Source of the DNA: Maratus speciosus
Taxonomy: Eukaryota; Arthropoda; Arachnida; Araneae; Salticidae
Direction: 5' to 3'
DNA: 64,000 nucleotides
Assembly (NCBI GenBank): GCA_963932465.1
Contig: OZ010786.1
Span: 443,722,619-443,786,618, forward strand
The notes under the pieces are model-generated. The model saw only the letters and a program-made list of their open reading frames with translations, did not search any database and had not been told where the DNA came from. Each line of letters opens with the position of its first letter. Position 1 is the stretch's first letter. The translations under genes were made by a program, and so were the position numbers. Of the stretch, positions 11,330-23,041 are shown one piece after another.

Positions 11330-11760
11330 AAATTATAGACTTTGAGTGATATGAATTCGTTCTGGTAATCAATTCAGATTCCTGTTTGAATAATAAATTA
11401 TTAAGCATCGTAACGAATTAATTAAGTTTGATATAATATCGAGAATTTAATATCATCTTAATCTAACATAATAAATAGACATTGTAATATTAATCAGATA
11501 ATAAAGCTAACTTCAACAGCGACTAGAATTATTATGATGTAATAGTAAATTAGTATTCAGAATGTTCTACAATGTTTCAATTTCTGCAGGCGTGAGTCTT
11601 TAATGAAGTGCGGTTGTTTGTAACGAAATGCATTATTTTACAAGATGTGATCTGGACATATGTCGGATTTAATAATCAGTATTTATGTCTCACAGATTCT
11701 AAGTCCTCAAATTCAGAATTATGTAAACTGGAAGTTTCTCATGATTGATATTAAGTAACT
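11330..11760. repeat. Dispersed repeat family D, copy 1
   Basis: Shares a collinear series of motifs (AATCAATTCAGATTCCTGT; 'gtaatattaa'; 'ataataaagc'; 'caatgtttcaatttctg') with 27360-27640, 52840-53230 and 53299-53740. Non-coding. Confidence 0.65.
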
Positions 11761-12285
11761 AAGTTTTCCTTTAAAATATTTGAGCATATGCAATAAAGGA
11801 CTTCATTCCCTTTAAAATACTTTTCATAAACGCTTATAAAAATACATCTTGAAAATTGTATTTAATTATTTCTGTAAAACATTTCTTGTTTGTTTATTTT
11901 TTTTTTTTTGCCCTTGAATCCACGGAAGTATTTCAAAATTAACTTTGCTTTAAAATTAGCCATGTTTCACACAATGGAAAAAAATTAATCTAAAAACAGT
12001 ATTTAAAACAGTATTTAAAACAGTTAGAAAAGACAGCGCAGATAAAAGTACTTGGGTTTTTTACGTTTCATGAAAAAAAATATTATGTAAAGATTTTGAG
12101 AATATTTTTAAGTTTCTGTAATTAAAAATTAAAAACGAAACCCATCATACCACCACTTGTGTGGCAGTGTGTCCGTCTGTCACGGCTGGTTTTCTTGAAA
12201 ACTGTGGTACGTTGTGGATCGTTCAAACTTGGGTTATATACTAAAAGTCACACAAATATTTTTAGTTAAAATTTAGGAGTGGGGG
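11761..12285. other. Intergenic, no gene recognised
   Basis: AT-rich. A stretch near 12150-12240 (TGTGTCCGTCTGTCACGG and following) resembles the low-complexity openings of other repeats in the window but could not be assigned. Confidence 0.5.
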
Positions 12286-12473
12286 CAGTGTTGCCAGATT
12301 GGGAACTTTTTTATCCCCAAATTGTTGATTGTCACCAATTTTTCTGAAATAGAAATTCGGCTTATTTAAAAATAGATTAAAAATTCAGAAAAATAAGGCG
12401 AATTATACTATTTTAAAAAAGTGATGATAGTTAAATAATGTAAATTTTAAAAGTGCCCAATCTGGCAACACTG
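12286..12473. mobile_element. 188-bp hAT-type MITE
   Basis: Perfect 18-bp terminal inverted repeats, CAGTGTTGCCAGATTGGG at the left and CCCAATCTGGCAACACTG at the right. The flanking octamers are AGTGGGGG and GGTGGGGC, matching at 6 of 8 positions, consistent with a decayed 8-bp hAT duplication. Too short to encode anything. Confidence 0.8.
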
Positions 12474-12820
12474 GGTGGGGCTAATAAAGTTACATGAAGA
12501 AAAATCTGTTTTGTGTTTCATATGGAGTATTATCGTTCGAAAGAACTTGTATCATCGAACTCAGAAATATATTCGTTTTAATTTTAAATATTATATTTTT
12601 AGAGGTATCGTCGAAAATTCGCTGCAAAAAATTGTCCCCTCTCCACTCTATATCCGAATCTACTGATAATGGGAGTTTATTTAAACCTTGCAGGAAAACT
12701 ATAGTGATTATCCAGTGTTGGTCGACGACTGGAAGTGTGTTCTTGTTGCCCATCGATGCGGAATCATTCAAAGATTGTTTTTCGAAAACATATGTCGGAA
12801 ATTAGCCGAGATATAATTTA
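12474..12820. other. Intergenic, no gene recognised
   Basis: Overlapping open frames occur on both strands at 12490-12805, but none shows a recognisable domain. They are judged to be chance frames. Confidence 0.4.
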
Positions 12821-14070
12821 ATAAAAAAAAGAAAAGTACCCAGCTAAACTGATGGTATTGAGCTCACAGGCTATTCACACTAATTGTATATTATACTCTT
12901 ATTTTAAAGAATAATGCCCCTCAAAAAAAAAAAGTGAAGGGGAATTAGTCCCCGTTTCCCCCTTTATCCTTAACCAATGAATCCCCAAAAAGAATCAGGG
13001 AAGTTCTTTAACATAATAAACTGGTATACCGAATTTGGAGCAAATCGAATAAGTCTGCATGAAAAACACGTTTATCTGAATTAAGGGGGGGGGGGGTTGG
13101 ACTAGCCCCCTTTTCCCCCTTTATTCTTAACCAATGAACCCCAAAAAGGAATCAGGGAAGTTCCTTAACATAATAAACCGGTATAACAAATTTGGAGCAA
13201 ATCGAATAATTCTGCATGAAAAACACGTTTATCTAAATTAAAGGGGGTGGACTAGCCCCTTTCCCCCTTTATCCTTAACCAATGAATCCCCAAAACGAAT
13301 CAGTGAAGCTCCTTAACATAATAAACCGGTATACCAAATTGGGATAAAATCGAAAAATTCTGCATGAAAAACCCGTTTATCTGAATTAAGGGGGGCGGAC
13401 TAGCCCCCTTTATTCTTAACCAATGAACTCCCAAAACTAAGCAGGGAAGTTCCTTAACATAATAAACCGGTATACCAAATTCCGAGCAAATCGAAGCATT
13501 CTGCATGAAAAACCAATTTATCTGAATTAACGGGGGAAGGTGGACTAACCCCCTTTCTTCCCATTTATCCTTAACCAATGAACCCCCAAAACTAATCAGG
13601 GAAGTTCCTTAACATAATAAACCGGTATACCAAATTCGGAGCAAATCGAATCTTTCTGCATGAAAAAACCCATTCATCTGAATTAAGAGGGGACTAACCC
13701 CCCTTTTCCCTCCTTTATTCTTAACCAATGAACCCCCAAAACTAATCCGGGAAGTTCCTTAACATAATAAACCGGTATACAAAATTCGGAGCAAATCGAT
13801 TCATTCTGCATGAAAAACCCATTTATCTGAAATAAGGGGGGGGGGATTAACACCCCTTTCCCCCCTTTATCCTTAACCAATGAACTCCCAAAACTAATCA
13901 GGGAAGCGCATTATCCCGATGAAACTAGTAAATTTTTTTGAAGCAAATCGGAGGTTTCTATCAAGAGTTATCGCGTTACGTACATACATACAAACGTACG
14001 TACATACATACATACATACAGAAGCGGCGGGCACATTAGCTCTCAGGCTTTGAGTGCCTGTGAGCTAATA
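12821..14070 (+). mobile_element. Helentron/HINE-like tandem-core element A
   Basis: A 5' leader (GTACCCAGCTAAACTG.. GAGCTCACAGGC) is followed by about seven tandem units of ~150 bp, centred on CTTAACCAATGAA and AAACCGGTATACCAAATT. It ends with a unique 3' tail, a GTACATACATAC microsatellite (13979-14020) and a terminal hairpin. The leader motif GAGCTCACAGGC is the inverse of GCCTGTGAGCT in the 3' hairpin, i.e. subterminal inverted repeats. That combination is described for HINEs and for mollusc 'pearl' elements. Minus-strand open frames of 60-90 residues across the units are satellite artefacts. Confidence 0.6.
14038..14066. other. 3' terminal hairpin of element A
   Basis: AGCTCTCAGGC pairs with GCCTGTGAGCT (one mismatch) around a TTTGAGT loop. 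The same hairpin, with a different loop, closes element B at 24739-24767. Confidence 0.75.
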
Positions 14071-15239
14071 AAAAAGAAAAGTGCCCAGCTAAACTGGTGT
14101 CATTGAGCTCACAGGCTATTCACACTAATTGTATATTATACTCTTATGTTAAAGAATAATGGCCCTAAAAAAAAATAAGTGAAAGGGAATTAGCCCCCGT
14201 TTCACCCTTTATCCTTAACCAATGAATCCCCAAAAAGAATCAGGGAAGCTCCTTAACATAATAAACCGGTATACCAAATTTGGAGCAAATCGAATAATTC
14301 TGCATGAAAAACCCGTTTATCTAAATTAAGGGGGTGGACTAGCCCCTTTCCCCTTTATCCTTAACCAATGAATCCCCAAAAGGAATCAGGGAAGCTCCTT
14401 AATATAAAAAACCGGTATACCTAATTTGGAGGAAATCGAATAATTCTGCATGAAAAAACCGTTTATCTGAATTAAGGGGGTGGGCTAGCCCCCTTTCCCC
14501 CTTTATTCTTAACCAATGAACCCCCAAAACTAATCAGGAAAGTTCCTTAATATAATAAACCGGTATACCAAATTGGGAGCAAATCGAATCATTCTGCATG
14601 AAAAACCCATTTATCTAAATTAAAGGGGGTGGGCTAACCCCCCTATTTCCCCTTTATCCTTAACCAATGAATCCCCAAAATGAATCAGAGAAGCTCCTTA
14701 ATATAAAAAACCGGTATACCTAATTTGGAGCAAATCGAATAATCCTGCATGAAAAAACCGTTTATCTGAATTAAGGGGGGTGGGCTAGCCCCCTTTCCCC
14801 CCTTTATTCTTAACCAATGGCCCCCCCAAAACTAATCAGGGAAGTTCCTTAATATAATAAACCGGTACACCAAATTCGGAGCAAATCGAATAATGCTGCA
14901 TGAAAAACCCATTTATCTGAATTAACGGGGGGGGGGGCTAACACCCTTTTTCCCCTTTATGCTTAACCAATGAACCCCCAAAACTAATCAGGGAATTTCC
15001 TTAATATAATAAACCGGTATACCAAATTCGGAGCAAATCGAATCATTCTGCATGAGAAAACCCATTTATCTGAATTAAGGGGTGGTAACCCCCCTTTTCC
15101 CTCCTTTATTCTTAACCAATGAACCCCCAAAACTAATTTGGGAAGATCCTTAACATAATAAACCGGTATACCAAATTCGGGACAAATCGAATCATTCTGC
15201 ATGAAAAACTCATTTATCTAAATTAAGGGGTGAGGGCTA
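14071..15239 (+). mobile_element. Helentron/HINE-like element B, 5' part
   Basis: Starts with the same leader as element A (GTGCCCAGCTAAACTGG) directly after A's 3' end and carries about seven ~150-bp core units. It is cut at 15239 by the LTR element. The target sequence GGCTA at 15235-15239 is duplicated at 23037-23041, where the array resumes. Confidence 0.65.
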
Positions 15240-16289
15240 TGTAATATTGTTCAGTGGGATGGTTCGCTTAGATGCAAAAACTCCAACCATATTACAGGAA
15301 CTATGAAAATTTATTCAACATTTTAAATTTAAAGTTACAAAAGAGATCTTTCTCATAATTAATTAAGAGTGAGAGAGAGAGTAAATATTTTACAAGGTAC
15401 GCCTGGGCGTGACCCACAGACCGTGAAGGTCTTGCATCCTTTTTCTTTCGAGATCAAAAGTTGAGTGCGTGATTTCACAAGAATCATATCACACTCGTCG
15501 CTACACTTCGCCAAATTCAAACATTGGCACCCTGAACGAACTGTGGACAAAGGTTTTATTCGCGAGCCAAATGATTATCCCAAAAATCCAGCAACCCCGA
15601 TGAGAACAATGAAACGCGTCATGGAAAATGGTTGCCAGTCCACAAATCCTGGGAATCATTATCTAAGCGAAATGATTATGTTAAAAATGCCCGCAACATA
15701 CAATCGCGAAATGCCAAGAAAGGCATCTGGTAAAGCCAACTGACAAAAAGATTTAACCTCCATGCAACGTGATTTTAAAAACCGCATCTCATTTCGATGT
15801 GAGAGACGGCAGAAACATCTGGGAGGTGTTTATATTACAGACTGGCATTCGCTTAAACAAGTGTTACTTAAAATTACATACTGCAGACCGATGAAACGGA
15901 AAGATGCAGTGACTCGCATAAAATACATTCCTTTCACATTCGTTGTTAAAAGATTTTCAACGGTTCCATCTTAGCAGTGATAAGGAAGCTTTCTCTGCAT
16001 GAAATTAAATGAAGAGATATTGTTACTAGCAGCTGCACTGGAACAGACAGATAAGGGAAAAAAACAAAAAAGAAATGAATCTTTGAGCGGCGTGAAATAA
16101 AGATGTTTTTAGAAAAAGAAAGAAAACACATTAATAAAATCTGGATGTTTTTGAGAAATGAATTTAATCACATATTTCATTATAGGAAAGAGGGGGGGGG
16201 GAAGGCTAATATGATCTAAAAGTAAGAAAGTTATGTTTTAAATTCATTTTGAATAAAAATGATAGCTATGAGACAGAAACGCTGTCACA
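15240..16289. repeat. Left LTR of the LARD-like element
   Basis: 1,050 bp, TG...CA. Roughly 17 substitutions by eye against the right LTR, mostly single changes, plus length changes in A and G runs. It is noticeably richer in G+C than the interior around 15390-15960. Confidence 0.9.
15465..15974 (+). other. Open frame within the LTR (170 codons, one TGA)
   Basis: A single reading frame runs from 15465 to the TAG at 15972, interrupted only by TGA at 15741-15743. The same frame with the same single stop is present in the right LTR (22209-22718). The first in-frame start of the upstream half is GTG; the downstream half has an ATG at 15762. The predicted residues (rich in K, R, P) match no family I recognise. 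Preservation in both LTRs is expected from LTR synthesis and is not evidence of selection. A 63-residue minus-strand frame (15359-15550) is conserved for the same reason. Confidence 0.3.
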
Positions 16290-17589
16290 TAACTCACCCC
16301 CACAACAGAAGAAAGCTGAAACGTGTACGTTGCAGCTTTATATCTACTTAAAATCCTTTGTCCACCTTCGCACTTACAGAATATGTATCATGATAAAATA
16401 AGTAAAATTAACTATTTAAGTTGATATCTACCAAGAAACTTATTTTAACTTGTCTGTGAAACTATTTCCCGTTAACTCCTGTAAAATATTTTATACAACT
16501 GTAAGTAAGTAGAAAAAAATATTTGCTTGCTTTCAAAGCAATTCACAAGAATTGTGTTATGTCCATGACTGAGCGCTCATAATATTTAAAATAATCTTTT
16601 TTAAAATTAAATATTCCACAAAATAAAATGGCCGCATTAGTTGATAACACAGGATCCTATATTTAATTTTTTTTGTGGCATTGTATTTGTGGCGCTGGTA
16701 CCAGCATTTTAGTCATGTATCTATTCATATAGAGAAGCATTTACTGTATTTTCGACTTCTCAAAAAATTTGATCTTACATGAGATCATAATATTAAATAA
16801 ATGCAAGCAAATAAAAACAAAGGACAAAAACACACCAGTAAAAATTGTTACTTTAAGGAAAGATGAATTCTTTCATAAAATTGAAGCTTATTTGTATTAT
16901 CTTAGGTTGCTTCATTACTGGCATGAGAAACTTACAAAAATTTGTGCATAACGCACAGGACTACCAAAGACAAAAATTGTGCAGGCTGTACGCGCTCAAA
17001 CAAGTGTAGCCCTAAATATTGAAATTTTGTGACTTCTAGTGGCATCAGCTTATGGCTTCTGCCTTAAATAATAAGGGGTAGTTTTTTTTAGATTCCTGCA
17101 ATTTAACTAAATCCCCGGCTTCCAAAAAAAAATCACAGTATGGTATAATTTAGCATTTTATGAATTTTTACACTGCCATCCTGACTTTCCGTGTATTGAT
17201 CAAAATTTAACCCCTGGCAAACTTATAAAAAAATTAATAAGAAATTGCATATAATTTTATATAGTGTAACAAGATATCTTACTCGATCTGCCACCTCCAA
17301 GTAAGAAGTATCCAATGAAAGTGTAAAAAAATGTTACATGTTAACAGTAAACAAATTCGAAATGTATGTGTAGTTTAATATGTCATGTAACGGATAACTC
17401 CTAGAAACATTAAAATCTTTGTATAGATACAAAGTGATGATGCCATTGATATGTTCTGACAGTATGCAAACACAAAAAAAAACTGTTAAAAAAGAAGTAT
17501 TTTAATATTGAAACATGGTGTAAAATTTAAAAGATAGGAAAGTAAAAGGAGAAACTGTATGTGTGTGGAGGGAGGGGGGGGGGGAAACT

Positions 17590-18275
17590 CCCAAACTCAT
17601 GAACTACTTGTAATGCAACACATGAACAAAAGTGTACGCAAGCACACACAACGTGTAAGTAAACACATGAACAAATTGTATAATATCACATGAACTCTAT
17701 GTGTTAATGTCTCAATGAACTAAAATTGTAATGTAATTGCCAACAAAATAAACAGACAGTATATGTGTAATAACCCAAGACACTTGCATACGAGTGAGAT
17801 TCAATTACATAATTAATGAGTTATCATCAAAATGCAATGAATAAGGGTTAATAAAACAAATGAACTACTTGTAATGTGTGTGAAAACTCTGGTTAAACTC
17901 TAAACCAGCCAGTGTGTACAACTCAATGAACTACTTGTAAGAAAAAAAAACAAAAAGAAATACTGCCAAATAAATCGCTAGCAAAGTACAATGTGTAAAA
18001 GCAAATGAACAGAATATGTAAATCAACACATGAACTAGTGTAATGTATTAAAAAGCAGAAAAACCAACGTTTAAAATGCACAAATAAATAAAATGCACAA
18101 ATTTATTTGTGCATTTTAAACGTTGGTTTTTCTGCTTTTTAATATTGTTGCACAAAGGCTTTATTTGCTATTTTTAGTGTAATGTATGTATAAGACTGCA
18201 CCAAAATGTAGTAAAAAAAACAACTGTTGTGTAACACAAGCAAAAATCCAACACATGAACTACATGTGAAAGAAA
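17590..18275 (+). repeat. Scattered ATGAACTACTTGTAATG motif repeats
   Basis: CATGAACTACTTGTAATG near 17598 recurs in full or in part near 17624, 17667, 17689, 17715, 17860, 17925, 18004, 18029 and 18255, usually preceded by 'acaca' or 'caa'. Spacing is irregular (about 20-200 bp). The role is unknown; tandem or clustered motifs in the leader of an LTR element could be packaging or regulatory sites, or merely slippage products. Confidence 0.6.
18047..18143. repeat. Perfect inverted repeat, 43-bp arms, 11-nt loop
   Basis: The arm beginning ATTAAAAAGCAGAAAAACCA (18047-18089) is matched by its exact inverse at 18101-18143. The loop overlaps a second copy of AAAATGCACAAAT. A perfect stem in an element whose LTRs have drifted suggests recent formation or selection on the structure. 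Confidence 0.9.
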
Positions 18276-21200
18276 ACTGTTGAATAAGTGGTTGACTAAG
18301 GGTTAAAAAGAAAATAAAACTGCATCTGCCAAAGTCATTACGGTCTTAAGTTATCAGAAGCGTGCATAAAATGTATAACTCTACGCTAAAAATTGTAGAA
18401 GTTATGCAAGCCAAACATGTTCCAAGAAAAGAATGAAAGGAAAAAAAAACATATTGATAGCCAAAAATAACAAGCAATGTACCTTATGTGGTATGAATGT
18501 ATGTATCCGTCACAAGACAACTGTGAGACTTGAACTCACAAATTAAAAAATTTTAAATCTGAAGAAGAAAAAAAAATGCCAAAGATTTAGTTTAATGAGT
18601 ATATGTGAATAGCCCTTTAAAAAAAATAAAGTGTACCTAACAGCTCACATTATGCATGTGACTACATTTTATAAAAAACCTCTTACCGATATCAAATACC
18701 ATGTCAGTTATAATAAAAAAAAATACCTTATGTTATAACTTAAAATAGCATCGAGTCACCAGCCGCGCGTAAACAATGAAGTCTAACAGTACATTAGCTG
18801 CATGTGTAAAACTGTACACCCGGTTAATTATCCCTTGCAAAAAAAACTTTAAGATGACTGTGTAAACAATGTACAATAGTTACATTATGTTATAATTTCT
18901 GCAAAACTTTTAAACACACGAACTAAAAAAACACTTGATATTAAAAGAAAGTCTATCTAAAAACAACTACGAAGTTGTGAATGCAGTGAAAAAAAATATG
19001 CAACCTTAAAGCTAAACACAAATGATGCTAAAAGAAACCTATACATGCACAGACGGTAATGAATGTCCTTAACCATGGTGAGTATTAATTGAAATATAAC
19101 AAAATTCAGCAAAACTGAACGAGTCAATGTGTGTGTGTGTGTGAAGTACCAGGCCAAGCATGACATCCCAAACCATGTGCATAAGAGGGGGGAAAAAACA
19201 TGTGTGATTAATACCTAACAATGCTATCTGCCCATAGCAAGTTAGAAATAAAGTGTAAATTAGTGTAAAGGTGTTATTTATCATCAGCATTAGGAAACAA
19301 TTACAGGTGAAATTTTAGCAATCTAAAAATAATTTTTAAAATGTAAACAATACTCCAATTGTAAAATTAATGTTAGTGTAACTCCATCAATCATGTTAGG
19401 AAACATATCCGATCCCTGATTAAGCTAGCGGCCAACTTGCTTAACCATAGATCGAAATACACACCTCAGACATTTTGCTATCCCATGGAAAATAGCGCAA
19501 TGACTGAAGTATCTCACATAAACCATGACAGAAGTACAAACAAACAAACTTACACACAAAAAAACCAAAAAAACAATGTATTAATGTGAATGCATGTCAT
19601 TGAGAAACATAAAAAAATAACAGTTTAAAACTATACGTCAAACCTATGTTGTACATCTTATGTATTTTGCAAAAGCAAACGAGAGCCAAAAGGGAAAAAA
19701 ATATTTTTGTAACCATGACATGATGACTCGAGCTATGTAATATGCCTAAATAAAATGTATGCCAGGATAAACTAATCTAAGCTTACTAAATATTTTGCCA
19801 AAGTTCACAATCCAAGAAAATATTAATGTGAAAGATAAATAATCTAATATTTTTTTTAACTTATGATTACGCCAACTGTATGTAAATTTCTAATCAAGTG
19901 CCCACATCTAACTGAGAAAAAAAAATGTTACCATAAAACTTTCTGCATAGAAAAAAATAATATCTATTAACTCTAAAAAGAAATTTCAAAAGTGTGTCCG
20001 AGATCTGCTAGTGTAAAAGGTATTTAAAAGTAAGTCATTTACAATCTAAGATAAATATATCTGTAGACTTTTTTTTATCACAATCTTTAAGAAAGGCTGA
20101 ATGACAACATCTTAACTACAATAAAAAAAACACTTAAAAATCCCCAGAAAACTACTCATAAAAGACACTATACTGAATAAGTTGCAATATGACACAACAT
20201 ATTATTTAAATCATACTGTTAACAGACAGCATACGAGCCAGCGTATTTATGTGCAACAAATGATAAAACAACAGAGAGGCAACTTCAAGGCCTAGAGATA
20301 AAATAAAAGGAATATATTATCTCTGAAGTGCGTCAATGTGTCAATGCAAGATACTCAGGAAGTTTCTAATATGAATCAAATGCAACAAACTTTAAAAAAA
20401 ATTGCTGCCCTTTTTTTTTATCCCCTTAGAAATGCATCCCAATTATTCATAAATTTTGCTTTACACATCAACTGCCGATCTGTAAGCAACAACTTATATT
20501 TTTAAACGGAGATGAAATATTACCTAACATATTAAATATTCCTAATAGAGATCACTACAAATACAAGTACTTTCAATCAAAATAGAAATTACATTAAAAA
20601 TATACACACCTTTCGTTAAAAATATGTCATTCATAACTATAATTAAAAACAACAAAATGTGCACAGATAAATTAGATAAATTTTAAAAGGCTATTGTTTG
20701 TGCAATAGCGACAAGGAATGCAAGCGCAATATCTTTCACGATAAATGTTAAACCCAGAAAATCCTTATTATGCATGAAAATAAAGTATATTTAAACATTC
20801 ATAAAATAACTGAACTTAAATAGCACTTACCTTTTAAACATTAACATGCAAAGAGCAGCTTAGAATTATAACTGCAAGTATAACGATTTAAAAAAAAGAC
20901 AATAATTTTTCTTTATAAAGCTGATGTCTTCTTTCTTCCGGCTATTACCTTTTATACGCAGCCTTAATAAAAACAATATGAAATAGTATGGAGTAATAAA
21001 ATGTTAAACAAGTATGACTATAGAAACACTTATCATAGCATGAAAAGAGATGAAACTGAAACAAAATATAAAAGGAAAGTACTGTATTAATTAAAATTAA
21101 GATTTTAAAAAGGAGAAAAAAAAATGTTCATGTTGAAATTTGTAGTGTATTCTTAATAATTTTTTTTTTTTACACTACCTAAAAATGCACTTTTTAACTG

Positions 21201-21983
21201 TAGTAATTAACACAACTAGTGTCACACTAAGTTCACTTTGAGATTTTCATATGTCACAGAAAAGCACATACTTTTTAAATGATGCGTCCCTCTTATTGTA
21301 AGTGAGAAACACTTTTTTTTAGATTTCCTTGCGTAAAAACACATTTTGAAAAGAAAAGAAAATTCTATCACAAAGGCAATATTCGGAATGAAGCACGATG
21401 AATTTTTGACATTGTCAGGTGCCCTTTTTTTGTAAGGTACACTAGGTTTCACTTTTTTTCTTTTTTTGCTATTTCACAAACAATATAAAAAAAATGAATT
21501 GTGATGAATCCGGACATTATTGGGTACCCTTTTTTTTGTCGAGAACACTGGTGCTGAAGTATTACTTTTTTGTGTTGACACATTTTTTTTGAAGAAAACA
21601 CAGATCACCTGTAAAAACTCAAATCACTGATAACGCACATGTAGAAGACTCCAGGAGAGATTGTGCACAGCACTGAGTAGTAAGCAGTCTTGAATTAAAA
21701 AAAACACAGCGTCGCGCATCACAGGCACGTCAAACAGGCAACCATGGCTTGTCGCTTAAGTGGAGAGGTGATGACATACTCTTGATTCCAACATCACTAG
21801 ACACAGAGACAGGAACTGGCAGGGAACTTTAAGAAGACAACTGTCCTTTTTAATATCTAACTGGAATTCGTCGAAAGCGGAGCATACATCCATTTTAACA
21901 GTGGGGGGGGGGGGTTCTCTCTCAACCATATATATATTTTTTTTTTTAGGTTGGAGAAAATACCTGCCGATGGGCAAAATTTA

Positions 21984-23036
21984 TGTAATATTGTTCAGTG
22001 GGATGGTTCGCTTAGATGCAAAAACTCCAACCATATTACAGGAACTATGAAAATTTATTCAACATTTTAAATTTAAAGTTACAAAAGAGATCTTTCTCAT
22101 AATTAATTAAGAGTGAGAGAGAGAGTAAATATTTTACAAGGTACGCCTGGGCGTGACCCACAGACCGTGAAGGTCTTACATCCTTTTTCTTTCGAGATCA
22201 AAAGTTGAGTGCGTGATTTCACAACAATCATATCACACTCGTCGCTACACTTCGCCAAATTCAAACAATGGCACCCTGAACGAACTGTGGACAAAGGTTT
22301 TATTCGCGAGCCAAATGATTATCCCAAAAATCCAGCCACCCCGATGAGAACAATGAAACGCGTCATGGAAAATGGTTGCCAGTCCACAAATCCTGGGAAT
22401 CATTATCTAAGCGAAATGATTACGTTAAAAATGCCCGCAACATACAATCGCGAAATGCCAAGAAAGGCATCTGGTAAAACGAACTGACAAAAAGATTTAA
22501 CCTCCATGCAACGTGATTTTAAAAACCGCATCCCATTTCGATGTGAGAGACGGCAGAAACATCTGGGAGGTGTTTATATTACAGACTGGCATTCGCTTAA
22601 ACAAGGGTTACTTAAAATTACATACTGCAGACCGATGAAAGGGAAAGATGCAGTGACTCGCATAAAATACATTCCTTTCACATTCGTTGTTAAAAGATTT
22701 TCAACGGTTCTATCTTAGCAGTGATAAGGAAGCTTTTCTCTGCATGAAATTAAATGAAGAGATATTGTTACTAGCAGCTGCAGTGGAACAGACAGATAAG
22801 GGAAAAAAAAAACAAAAAAGAAATGAATCTTTGAACGGCGTGAAATAAAGATGTTTTTTGAAAAAGAAAGAAAACACATTAATAAAATCTGGATGTTTTT
22901 GAGAAATGAATTTAATCACATATTTCATTATAGGAAAGAGGGGGGGGGGAGGCTAATATGATCTAAAAGTAAGAAAGTTATGTTTTAAATTAATTTTGAA
23001 TAAAAATGATAGCTATAGGACAGAAACGCTGTCACA
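21984..23036. repeat. Right LTR of the LARD-like element
   Basis: 1,053 bp partner of 15240-16289, TG...CA, followed by the duplicated target GGCTA at 23037-23041. Confidence 0.9.
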
Positions 23037-23041
23037 GGCTA

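Larger units (their letters stand above)
16290..21983. other. Non-coding interior of the LARD-like element
   Basis: 5.7 kb, A-rich on the plus strand, with only short chance frames. It contains a run of ATGAAC-centred repeats (17590-18275), a 43-bp-arm hairpin (18047-18143), a (TG)n stretch near 19128, and a T-rich duplicated segment (about 21397-21460 and 21502-21565). No gene is seen. Confidence 0.7.
15240..23036. mobile_element. 7.8 kb LARD-like LTR retrotransposon without gag/pol
   Basis: Two near-identical direct repeats (15240-16289 and 21984-23036) begin TGTAATATTG and end GCTGTCACA, i.e. TG...CA. They are bracketed by a perfect 5-bp duplication, GGCTA. The 5.7 kb interior has no open frame above about 80 residues and no recognisable Gag, protease, RT or integrase motif, so the element is non-autonomous. 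A purine stretch on the minus strand (GTGGGGGTGAG) abuts the left LTR and could be a polypurine tract, which would make the minus strand the sense strand. No TGG-initiated primer-binding site is seen at either inner end. Confidence 0.85.

Noticed and set aside
12490..12805. Overlapping frames of 93 and 103 residues on opposite strands
   Set aside because: Mutually exclusive antisense frames without a recognised domain, next to a MITE; chance frames are more likely.
13979..14020. Possible CRISPR-like or regulatory array of GTACATAC
   Set aside because: Simple microsatellite at the 3' end of a transposable element; eukaryotic context and no spacers.
13300..15202. Minus-strand frames with repeated VYYVKELP and VLGVHWLRIK segments
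   Set aside because: They repeat once per ~150-bp core unit of the HINE-like array and have no start or stop logic of a gene.
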